In this document: positions 1-5,189 of the stretch, piece after piece
How positions within the stretch are numbered: position 1 is the stretch's first letter
Layout: each line of letters starts with the position of its first letter
DNA from: Jatrophihabitans sp.
GTDB taxonomy: Bacteria > Actinomycetota > Actinomycetes > Mycobacteriales > Jatrophihabitantaceae
Length of the DNA: 5,189 nt
NCBI GenBank assembly: GCA_025966255.1
Contig: JAOPVG010000510.1
Location: 1-5,189 of the forward strand
Direction of reading: 5' to 3'
The notes under the pieces: model-generated
What the model was told of the DNA's origin: nothing
Databases searched by the model: none
The model's input: the letters and a program-made list of their open reading frames with translations, nothing else
Translations under genes and position numbers: made by a program

Positions 1-115
1 CGAGCGCCACGCCGACCTGATCCGGTCGCTGCGTGAGCTGCCGACCGGCGCGGCCGACGCCGCTCTGCGCGAGCACTACATCCGCTCGGACGGCGCGCGG
101 GTCGGTCACGAATGA
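1..115 (+). CDS. C-terminal end of a probable GntR-family (FCD domain) transcriptional regulator, partial
   Basis: Only the last 37 codons are present, read in the frame starting at base 2 and ending at TGA 113-115. The visible tail begins ERHADLIRSLREL and runs through GAADAALREHYIRSDG to the stop. Two histidines (residues 3 and 25 of the visible part) are 22 residues apart, in a helix-loop-helix pattern of the form xHxxLIxxLx...AAxxALRxHy. This is how the last two helices of FCD ligand-binding domains look; there the two histidines help hold a metal ion that contacts a carboxylate effector. The DNA-binding domain would lie left of the window. The stop overlaps the start of the next gene as ATGA, so the two are probably translated from one message, which fits a regulator controlling its own operon. 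With so few residues the family call is tentative; another helical protein is possible. Confidence 0.55.
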   Translation, partial: ERHADLIRSLRELPTGAADAALREHYIRSDGARVGHE

Positions 116-1077
116 CCGCACAGGTCCGGTGGGGCGTGCTCGGCACGGCCAATATCGCCGCGCACGCCTTTCTGCCCGCTATGCGCGCCGCCGGCGGCGT
201 GGCGACGGCCGTCGGCAGCCGCGACCCGGAGCGCTCGGCGGCGTGGGCGAGCGACAACGAGGTCGGCCGCGCGACCACCTACGGCGACGTCCTCGCCGCC
301 GACGACGTCGACGCCGTGTACATCGCGGTGCCCAACGACCAGCACGTCGAGTGGGCCGCGCGGGCAGCCGCGACCGGCAAGGCCGTGGTCTGCGAGAAGC
401 CGCTCGGCCTGAACCTCGCGGAGGTCGACGACCTGCTCGACCGCGCTGGCGACGCCCTGCTGTGGGAGGCGTTCGTCTTCCCGTTCCACCCGCAGACGGC
501 GCTGCTGCGGCGCCTCTGCTCGCCGGGCGGCCCGATCGGCGGAGCCCGCGAGATCATCTCCGAGTTCCACTTCCGGGTTACCCACCCCGACAACAACCGC
601 TGGCAGGCGGCGCAGGGCGGCGGCGCGCTGCTGGACGTCGGCTGCTACCCGATCCGGCTGGCGAGGCTGCTGTTCGATGCGGACGCGGCAGTCCGCGTAG
701 CCGCCACGTCGGCCACCACGCCGGACGGCGTCGACGCCGAGTTCGCGGCCGTCCTCGACTTCCCCGGCGAGCAGCGGCTCTTGTTCTCCGTCGGCATGCG
801 CCGGTGCCCCTCGACCTATACGCGCATCCTCGGCGACACCGGCGAGTTGCGCGTCTCGAACCCGTTCCATCCCACGGACGGCGACACCGTCGAGCTCTGG
901 CAGGACGGCGAGCGCAGCGAGGTCTGGGCCGCGGACCCGGCCCCGGCGTTCCAGCACGCGGCCCAGCACGTCGCGGACGTCGTGCGCGGCGCGACGCGGC
1001 CCCGCCACCTCGCCTCGACCGACGCCCGCGGCAACGCCGCCACGCTGGACATGGCGCGAGCGGCCGTGCCCGCATGA
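112..1077 (+). CDS. Gfo/Idh/MocA family NAD(P)-dependent oxidoreductase
   Basis: A complete 321-residue protein of normal family length, predicted to be cytosolic. The N-terminal Rossmann domain (about 1-120) opens with the nucleotide loop GVLGTANIA (8-16). Arg37, in GSRD after the second strand, is placed to hold an NADP 2'-phosphate. The family EKP motif is at 95-97, and the C-terminal domain carries GGGALLDVGCYP (169-180). Lys96, Asp175 and Tyr179 sit where dimeric dihydrodiol dehydrogenase and NADP-linked D-xylose dehydrogenase keep their catalytic Lys and Tyr, so oxidation of a sugar hydroxyl or cyclic diol, or the reverse, is a plausible reaction. The exact substrate is unknown; other members act on inositol, glucose or amino sugars. 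The ATG at 112 starts just before the nucleotide-binding strand, as expected. There is no clear Shine-Dalgarno sequence, so the ATGA overlap with the upstream gene suggests translational coupling. It also overlaps the next gene by ATGA. Confidence 0.92.
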   Translation: MTAQVRWGVLGTANIAAHAFLPAMRAAGGVATAVGSRDPERSAAWASDNEVGRATTYGDVLAADDVDAVYIAVPNDQHVEWAARAAATGKAVVCEKPLGLNLAEVDDLLDRAGDALLWEAFVFPFHPQTALLRRLCSPGGPIGGAREIISEFHFRVTHPDNNRWQAAQGGGALLDVGCYPIRLARLLFDADAAVRVAATSATTPDGVDAEFAAVLDFPGEQRLLFSVGMRRCPSTYTRILGDTGELRVSNPFHPTDGDTVELWQDGERSEVWAADPAPAFQHAAQHVADVVRGATRPRHLASTDARGNAATLDMARAAVPA

Positions 1078-2096
1078 GCGAGACGATCCTGATCACCAGC
1101 TACCTCGAGCCGGAGCTGGTCGAGCGCATCCGCCGCGGCTGGGACGGGTCCGTGCTGTTCGACGCCGAGCTCGTTCCGCAGCCTCAGTACGTCGCCGACC
1201 ACGGCGGGAAACGACCTGAACTGGACGACGCCGGCAAGGCCGCTTGGCGCGGCATGCTCGAGCAGGCGGAGATCTGCTTCGACTTCGACTGGTGGCAGCC
1301 CGACCAGCTACGACGCAATTGCCCGCGGCTTCGGTGGGTGCAGGCGACCAGCGCCGGCATCGGCGGCTACGTCCAGCGCTACGGCCTGGACGGCGGCGAC
1401 CTCGTGCTCACCACCGCCGCCGGGACGCACGCCGTCCCGCTCGCCGAGTTCGCGCTCACCGGCGCCCTTTACTTCCTCAAGGGCGTCCCCGACCTGCTCG
1501 ACCGCCAGCGCCGCCACCACTGGGAGCGGTACACGACCTCGTCGCTGGCGGGCCGCTCGGTCACTGTCGTCGGCCTCGGCGAGGTCGGCCGGCACGTTGC
1601 CCGGACGTTCGCCGCGCTGGGCGCCCGGGTCGTCGGACTCGGCCGTCCCGGGGGCAGCCGCCCCGAGCTGCCGGGCGTGACGGTGCGCGACACCGACGCG
1701 CTCGATGAGGTGCTGCCCCAGGCCGACGTCCTGGTGCTCTCGACGCCGCTGACCCCGCAGACCACCCGGCTGCTCGACCGCCGCCGCCTCGGCCTGCTGC
1801 CGGCCGGAGCGGTGCTCGTCAACATCGCCCGCGGGCCGGTGGTCGAGCAGGACGCCCTCGTCGACCTGCTGCGGAACGGGCGGCTCGGCGGCGCCGCGCT
1901 CGACGTGACCGACCCCGAGCCGCTGCCAGCCGACTCGCCCCTGTGGGACATGGCGAATGTCCTGATCAGCCCGCACTCGGCCTCGACGCTGGTCGAGGAG
2001 AACTCAGTGCTGGTCGAACTGTTCCTCGACAACCTGCAGCGATGGCGCGAGAAGCGTCCGTTGCGCAACCTCTACCAACGCGACCGCGGCTACTGA
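1074..2096 (+). CDS. D-2-hydroxyacid dehydrogenase (NAD(P)-binding, glyoxylate/hydroxypyruvate reductase-like)
   Basis: A complete 340-residue protein that would interconvert a 2-oxoacid and a D-2-hydroxyacid in the cytosol. The split substrate domain includes WVQATSAGIGG (88-98), the conserved loop that contacts the substrate carboxylate. The Rossmann core has GLGEVG (167-172), and Arg191 lies just after the second strand, which hints at NADP. The catalytic set is visible: Arg253 in NIARG, Glu282 in DPEP and His301 in SPHSA. The N-terminal stretch around PQYVADHGGKRPELDD (37-52) is longer than in classic lactate or phosphoglycerate dehydrogenases and may shape specificity. The ATG at 1074 overlaps the previous stop as ATGA and puts the first strand (ETILITSY) at the N-terminus. 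The frame stays open far upstream, but that is inside the Gfo/Idh/MocA gene and is a GC artefact. The exact hydroxyacid is not predictable. Confidence 0.93.
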   Translation: MSETILITSYLEPELVERIRRGWDGSVLFDAELVPQPQYVADHGGKRPELDDAGKAAWRGMLEQAEICFDFDWWQPDQLRRNCPRLRWVQATSAGIGGYVQRYGLDGGDLVLTTAAGTHAVPLAEFALTGALYFLKGVPDLLDRQRRHHWERYTTSSLAGRSVTVVGLGEVGRHVARTFAALGARVVGLGRPGGSRPELPGVTVRDTDALDEVLPQADVLVLSTPLTPQTTRLLDRRRLGLLPAGAVLVNIARGPVVEQDALVDLLRNGRLGGAALDVTDPEPLPADSPLWDMANVLISPHSASTLVEENSVLVELFLDNLQRWREKRPLRNLYQRDRGY

Positions 2097-2130
2097 GCCC
2101 GGTCGCCCGCCGCCGGCACCAGCCGGAGAT

Positions 2131-2136
2131 GGGAAG
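2131..2136 (+). promoter_or_regulatory. Ribosome binding site for the DHDPS-family gene
   Basis: GGGAAG lies 9 bases before the ATG at 2146, within the only real gap of the operon (2097-2145). Just upstream, CCGGC (2113-2117) and GCCGG (2122-2126) could pair around a 4-base loop. That weak hairpin has no T-run, so it does not look like a terminator. No convincing -35/-10 promoter is seen in this gap. Confidence 0.55.
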
Positions 2137-2145
2137 CGACTCACG

Positions 2146-3057
2146 ATGACCGGCCCGATCACGGGAACGTGGTACGTCTGCCCGACGCCGTTCGACGAGG
2201 ACGGCGCGGTCGACGTCGCCAGCATCGGCACGCTCGCCGACGCGGCGATCGACTGGGGCGTCGACGGATTGACCGTGCTCGGTGTCATGGGGGAGGCGAC
2301 GTCACTGACCGACGCCGAGCGCGACGTCGCGCAGAAGGCCTTCGTGTCTGCGGCCGCCGGCCGGGTGCCGGTGGCGGTGGGCTGCTCGTCCGCGTCGGTC
2401 ACGGTCACCGCCGCGCGGGTCCGGTCGGCGACCGCCGCGGGCGCCGCCGCCGTCATGATCTCCGCGCCCACGTTGGCGAAGGACACCGACCAGATCGGAC
2501 CCTTCTTCGCCGGCGCAACTGAAAACGCAACTGTGCCCGTGATCGTCCAGGACGAGCCGGCCGCCACCGGAGTTTCGCTGCCGGTGTCCGCGCTGCTCGC
2601 CGCGCTCGACGGCTGCGGCAGCACGGTCGTGAAGCTCGAGGATCCGCCGACGCCGCCGAAGATCAGCCGGCTGCTGACGGCCCGCCCCGGGTTGACCGTG
2701 TTCGGCGGACTGGGCGGCGTCAGCGCCTTCTGGGAGCTGCGACGCGGCGGCGCCGGCACGATGACCGGCTTCGCGTTCCCGGAGATCCTGCGCGAGCTGC
2801 GCCTGCGCTTCGAGGCCGGCGACGTCGACGGCGCCGGCGCGCTGTTCGACCGGTACCTGCCCTACATCGCGTACGAGGGCCAGCCGGTCGCCGGCCTCAC
2901 GATCCGCAAGGAGGTGCTGCGGCGGCGCGGTGCCCTCGCGTCCGCGCGGACGCGCAGCGGACGCCCGCTGGATGCGTATGCCCTCGACGAGCTTGACGAG
3001 GTCCTCGGCCGGGTGCGGCTCGCGCCGCAGCGCGCAACCCTGAAGGTCGGCGCGTGA
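2146..3057 (+). CDS. Dihydrodipicolinate synthase/N-acetylneuraminate lyase family protein with a non-canonical active site
   Basis: A complete 303-residue TIM-barrel protein of usual family length. Family marks are the opening strand with PTPF (13-16), GVMGEAT (46-52, the GxxGE loop), the Schiff-base lysine Lys163 in VVKLEDPP, and GGLGG plus a TMTGFAFPE stretch (187-213) near the end of the barrel. Aligned by eye to E. coli DapA, the proton-relay residues are gone: Thr44 becomes Val47, Tyr107 becomes Leu110, Tyr133 becomes Gln135 in VQDEP, and the semialdehyde-binding Arg138 becomes Ala140. It is therefore unlikely to be the lysine-pathway synthase, although the retained lysine suggests imine chemistry with a 2-oxoacid or similar carbonyl compound (aldolase, lyase or dehydratase). 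The VQDEP and KLEDPP motifs resemble an uncharacterised subfamily known from other bacteria. It has its own ribosome binding site and overlaps the next gene by GTGA. Confidence 0.88.
   Translation: MTGPITGTWYVCPTPFDEDGAVDVASIGTLADAAIDWGVDGLTVLGVMGEATSLTDAERDVAQKAFVSAAAGRVPVAVGCSSASVTVTAARVRSATAAGAAAVMISAPTLAKDTDQIGPFFAGATENATVPVIVQDEPAATGVSLPVSALLAALDGCGSTVVKLEDPPTPPKISRLLTARPGLTVFGGLGGVSAFWELRRGGAGTMTGFAFPEILRELRLRFEAGDVDGAGALFDRYLPYIAYEGQPVAGLTIRKEVLRRRGALASARTRSGRPLDAYALDELDEVLGRVRLAPQRATLKVGA
3042..3046 (+). promoter_or_regulatory. Ribosome binding site that fixes the GTG start of the SDR gene
   Basis: GAAGG lies 7 bases before the GTG at 3054, within the last codons of the preceding gene. 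It supports the GTG as the true start and allows reinitiation after the overlapping stop. Confidence 0.55.
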
Positions 3058-3830
3058 GCCGCGGCGCCGTGGTCGGCGGCGCGAGCTCCGGGCTGGGTCG
3101 CGCGATCGCCGCCGAACTCGCCGCGTCCGGGCACGACCTGCTGCTGTGGTCGCGCAACGGCGCGGCGCTGGACAAGGCGGCCGGCGAGCTGCACGCCGCG
3201 CACGGCGGCGCCGTGCGCACGCTGGCGGCAGACGCCGCCGACCCTGGTTGCGCGGCCGCGGTGGCGACGGCCGCCCAGGAGTCGCTCGACAGTGTCGACG
3301 TCCTCGTCCTGAACGCCGGCGGCCCGCCGCCGAGCCCGCCGGACCGCACCGACCCGGACGAGTGGCGGCGGACGTTCCAGCTGCTGGCGGTCACGCCGAT
3401 CGAGCTCACCACCGCGTTGCTGCCGGGCATGCGCGAGCGTGGGTTCGGCCGGGTCGTGGCGGTGCTGTCCTCCGGCGTCCGCGAACCGCTGCCCGAGCTC
3501 TGCTACTCCAATTCCGGCCGCGCCGCGCTGACCGCGTGGCTCAAGACCGTGGCGGCCGCGGTTGCCGCCGACGGCGTGACCGTCAACGGGGTGCTGCCCG
3601 GGCGGATCGCGACGCCGCGCGTCGAGTCGCTGGACCGAACGCGCGCCGAACGCACCGGCAAATCCGTCGACGAAGTGGCTGCCGCGAGCCGCGCCGGCAT
3701 TCCGGCCGGCCGCTACGGCGAGCCGGCCGAGTTCGCCGCGGTGGTCGGGTTCCTCGCGTCGCCGGCCGCGTCGTACGTCACCGGGACGTTCGTGTCCTGC
3801 GACGGCGGAATGGCGAAGGGCGTGCTGTGA
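3054..3830 (+). CDS. Short-chain dehydrogenase/reductase (SDR) with atypical catalytic motif
   Basis: A complete 258-residue single-domain Rossmann enzyme, typical classical-SDR length. The cofactor loop GGASSGLG (8-15) follows the first strand directly, so the GTG start is right. SRN (33-35) after the second strand suggests NADP, and NAGG (87-90) is the classical structural motif. The active-site strand has Ser139/Ser140 and Tyr151, but the usual YxxxK reads YSNSG (151-155): the catalytic lysine is glycine, followed by Arg156. The post-active-site segment VNGVLPGRIATPR (177-189) and the C-terminal SYVTGTFVSCDGG (240-252) are normal. The sequence resembles 3-oxoacyl-ACP-reductase-like SDRs that lack a perfect tetrad. 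It may therefore be an active reductase using another base (Lys164 or Arg156) or a divergent binding protein. It overlaps both neighbours by GTGA, so it is probably co-made with the aldolase-type protein and the aminotransferase. Confidence 0.9.
   Translation: MSRGAVVGGASSGLGRAIAAELAASGHDLLLWSRNGAALDKAAGELHAAHGGAVRTLAADAADPGCAAAVATAAQESLDSVDVLVLNAGGPPPSPPDRTDPDEWRRTFQLLAVTPIELTTALLPGMRERGFGRVVAVLSSGVREPLPELCYSNSGRAALTAWLKTVAAAVAADGVTVNGVLPGRIATPRVESLDRTRAERTGKSVDEVAAASRAGIPAGRYGEPAEFAAVVGFLASPAASYVTGTFVSCDGGMAKGVL
3815..3820 (+). promoter_or_regulatory. Ribosome binding site that fixes the GTG start of the aminotransferase
   Basis: GAAGGG lies 6 bases before the GTG at 3827. The aminotransferase frame is open far upstream, so this site, together with the GTGA overlap with the SDR stop, is what decides the start. 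Confidence 0.6.
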
Positions 3831-4975
3831 AGGTCGCGGACCGGCCCGGCGCGATTCCCGCGTCGGGCATCCGCGCGGTCGCCGCGGCCGCATGGGCGCG
3901 TCCCGGCACGCTTCACCTCGAACTGGGCGAACCGTCCTACGACACGCCCGCGCACATCGTGGCCGCCGCCGACGCCGCCGCGCGGTCCGGGCGCACGCAC
4001 TACGGGCCGACCGCCGGCCTGCCCGAATTTCGCGACGCGGTCGCCGCGAAGCTGGTGCGCGACAACGGCTGGCCGGACGCCGACCCGGCGACGGTGGTCG
4101 CGACCGCCGGGGGAGTCGGAGCGCTGTTCGCCGCGTACAGCGCGCTGCTCGACCCGGGCGACGAGGTGCTCGTGCCGGACCCCGGCTGGCCGAACTTCAC
4201 CGGGCTCGCCCGCGCGGTCGGCGCCGTCCCGGTCGGGTACCCGCTCGACCCCGCGACCGGCGCGCCGCCCGCCGCGGGCATCCTGGACGCGCTGACGACG
4301 GCGCGCACCCGCGCGATCGTCGTCAACAGCCCGGCCAACCCGACCGGCGCGGTGTGGACGGTCGAGCAGCAGGCCGCGGTCGGCGAGTGGGCACGGCAGC
4401 GCGGCGTTTGGGTCGTCTCCGATGAGTGCTACGACCGGCTGGGTTTCGACGGTCCGGTTCGCGGCATGGCCGTTGTGGCGCCGGACGTCCCGACCGTGTC
4501 GGTGTTCTCGCTGTCCAAGTCCTACGCGATGACGGGCTGGCGGGTTGGTTACGCGGTGGCGCCGCCGAACGTCGCGGCCGCGATGACGCGGGTGCAGGAG
4601 GCCACGGCGTCGTGCGTCAGCACGGTCGGCCAGCTTGCCGGCGTGGCGGCGCTGACCGGGCCGCAAGACTTCGCCGACCGCATGCGCGCGACTTACGCCG
4701 CGACGCGCGACTGCGCCACCGCGGTCTGTGACGAGCTGGGGTTGCGTTACCTGCGGCCGGGAGGTGCGTTCTACCTTTGGCTCGCGCTGCCGGCCTCGGT
4801 CGACAGCGAGCGGTTCGCATTCGACCTGGTGGAACGAGCCGGGGTGGCGCTCGCTCCGGGCACCGCCTTCGGACCGGCCGGCCGCGGCCACGTCCGCGTG
4901 TCGCTCGCCGCCCGGTCCGACGACGTGATCGCCGGCCTGTCCGCCGTCGCCGACGAAGTGGCCGGTCGGCGATGA
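3827..4975 (+). CDS. Class I/II pyridoxal-phosphate-dependent aminotransferase (fold type I)
   Basis: A complete 382-residue protein, normal for aspartate/aromatic-type aminotransferases, which move an amino group between an amino acid and a 2-oxoacid in the cytosol. Visible landmarks in order are GEP (34-36), HYGPTAG (58-64, with the tyrosine that contacts PLP phosphate), the PLP-stacking region TAGGVGALF (93-101), NSPANPTG (167-174, with Asn171), SDECYDRL (198-205, with Asp199 binding the pyridine nitrogen and Tyr202), and SLSKSYAMTGWRVGY (228-242, with Schiff-base Lys231 and phosphate-binding Arg239). Arg357 in HVRVSL is the usual clamp for the substrate alpha-carboxylate. All catalytic residues are intact, so it should be active on an alpha-amino acid; the side-chain preference cannot be read. 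The GTG start gives MKVADRPGAIPASGIR, a normal N-terminus. It overlaps the SDR by GTGA and the TldD-like gene by ATGA. Confidence 0.93.
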   Translation: MKVADRPGAIPASGIRAVAAAAWARPGTLHLELGEPSYDTPAHIVAAADAAARSGRTHYGPTAGLPEFRDAVAAKLVRDNGWPDADPATVVATAGGVGALFAAYSALLDPGDEVLVPDPGWPNFTGLARAVGAVPVGYPLDPATGAPPAAGILDALTTARTRAIVVNSPANPTGAVWTVEQQAAVGEWARQRGVWVVSDECYDRLGFDGPVRGMAVVAPDVPTVSVFSLSKSYAMTGWRVGYAVAPPNVAAAMTRVQEATASCVSTVGQLAGVAALTGPQDFADRMRATYAATRDCATAVCDELGLRYLRPGGAFYLWLALPASVDSERFAFDLVERAGVALAPGTAFGPAGRGHVRVSLAARSDDVIAGLSAVADEVAGRR

Positions 4976-5189
4976 GCGCGCACGACTGGGGCGATCTGGC
5001 GACGGACGCGTCCGCGGACGTTTTACTCGACCTTATTATGTCGACAGTCGACAATAGGGCCGAGTACGCCGACGCCCGGCTCGTCGAGGGCGAGGAGCTA
5101 CGCGTCTACCACCAGCTCGGCCGGGACCCGGACGAGCGTCGCGAGCACACGATCGGCATCGGCGTGCGGGTGCTGCGCGACGGCGCGTG
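4972..5189 (+). CDS. N-terminal part of a TldD/PmbA-family metalloprotease, cut by the window edge
   Basis: The frame runs open from ATG 4972, which overlaps the aminotransferase stop as ATGA, to the window edge: 72 codons with no stop. The protein has a predicted first helix (ADVLLDLIMSTVD, 15-27), then AEYADARLVEGEELRVY (31-47) and the strand IGIGVRVLRDGA (61-72). These match the TldD/TldE N-terminal domain, whose family usually reads YAE/DxR followed later by GxGVRVLxDGxxG. The DGA ending, with TG as the next two bases, favours the TldD side (DGAWG) over TldE/PmbA. The HExxxH zinc motif would lie downstream, so activity cannot be judged. TldD normally pairs with TldE to cleave peptides or modified peptides. 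Codons 17-28 are unusually AT-rich for this DNA and include a TTA leucine codon (5023-5025). A later ATG at 5038 is possible but would remove part of the first helix. Confidence 0.82.
   Translation, partial: MSAHDWGDLATDASADVLLDLIMSTVDNRAEYADARLVEGEELRVYHQLGRDPDERREHTIGIGVRVLRDGA
5039..5053. repeat. Perfect 7-base inverted repeat, operator-like, inside the start of the tldD-like gene
   Basis: TGTCGAC, a central A, and GTCGACA form a perfect palindrome, which also contains two direct GTCGAC hexamers. It sits in a 36-base patch (5021-5056) with 23 A/T bases, very unlike the surrounding DNA. The flanks extend the symmetry imperfectly (CCTTAT on the left, ATAGGG on the right). Each GTCGAC fits the loose GTM-N(0-1)-KAC core described for FadR-type GntR operators, but short matches like this also occur by chance. 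It could be an intragenic operator; no partner site or good -35 box is visible. Confidence 0.4.

Noticed and set aside
33..1073. Long in-frame upstream extension of the D-2-hydroxyacid dehydrogenase reading frame
   Set aside because: The translated part is arginine- and proline-rich low-complexity sequence with no motifs, and it lies over the well-supported Gfo/Idh/MocA gene in another frame; it is open only because stop codons are rare at high GC.
2113..2126. CCGGC/GCCGG hairpin in the only intergenic gap, a possible terminator
   Set aside because: The stem is only 5 base pairs and is not followed by a T-run; the genes on both sides share theme and direction, so termination here is not supported.
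2129..2149. Six-codon upstream ORF (ATG at 2129, stop overlapping the ATG at 2146), a possible leader peptide
   Set aside because: No ribosome binding site at a workable distance, no run of regulatory codons, and no attenuator-like structure; such tiny frames are expected by chance.
2514..2533. Two direct copies of CGCAACTG spaced 12 bases apart, with an A-rich centre
   Set aside because: They encode a repeated Ala-Thr in the middle of the barrel protein (ATENAT) and have no symmetry or further copies; most likely chance codon repetition.
3146..3826. Upstream extension of the aminotransferase frame, a possible fusion protein
   Set aside because: It overlaps the SDR gene with its clear motifs, is arginine-rich without a recognisable fold, and a good ribosome binding site plus a GTG start at 3827 explain the aminotransferase alone.
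2862..4891. Long antisense open frames (2862-3893 and 3713-4891 on the - strand)
   Set aside because: Their products are arginine/glycine/alanine-rich and motif-free, and the + strand proteins beneath them have complete catalytic motifs and normal codon bias.

Overview
The window is very GC-rich DNA with codons ending mostly in G or C, long spurious open frames on both strands, GTG as well as ATG starts, and ATGA/GTGA stop-start overlaps. This is typical of a high-GC actinobacterium (a Streptomyces- or Amycolatopsis-like genome). The genus cannot be fixed from the sequence.

Layout, all on the + strand with no gap longer than 49 bases: (1) 2-115, the end of a gene whose tail matches the C-terminal helices of an FCD-domain (FadR-type GntR) regulator; (2) 112-1077, a Gfo/Idh/MocA oxidoreductase; (3) 1074-2096, a D-2-hydroxyacid dehydrogenase; (4) 2146-3057, a member of the dihydrodipicolinate synthase (DHDPS)/N-acetylneuraminate lyase family with an altered active site; (5) 3054-3830, a short-chain dehydrogenase/reductase (SDR) lacking the usual lysine of YxxxK; (6) 3827-4975, a class I PLP-dependent aminotransferase; (7) 4972 to the window edge, the start of a TldD/PmbA-type metalloprotease. 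Five of the six junctions are 4-base overlaps and the sixth is a 49-base gap with its own ribosome binding site. The whole set therefore looks like one transcript, with a regulator at or near its head and more genes beyond the right edge (a TldE/PmbA partner is a reasonable expectation).

The enzymes share a theme. The aminotransferase, the hydroxyacid dehydrogenase and the Schiff-base aldolase-type protein all belong to families acting on 2-oxoacids or their amino/hydroxy equivalents. The Gfo/Idh/MocA and SDR proteins supply two further NAD(P)-dependent redox steps, and TldD homologues cleave peptides or modified peptides. The likely reading is a dedicated route, catabolic or biosynthetic, for an unusual amino acid or sugar-acid compound, possibly released from a peptide-like precursor. 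The substrate cannot be named from the sequence.

The most notable signals are the loss of the whole DHDPS proton-relay triad in gene 4 while the Schiff-base lysine is kept, the missing lysine in the SDR, the placing of a TldD homologue in a small-molecule operon, and an AT-rich patch (5021-5056) inside the start of tldD. That patch carries a TTA leucine codon and a perfect 7-base inverted repeat made of two GTCGAC hexamers. No RNA genes, mobile elements or CRISPR arrays were seen.
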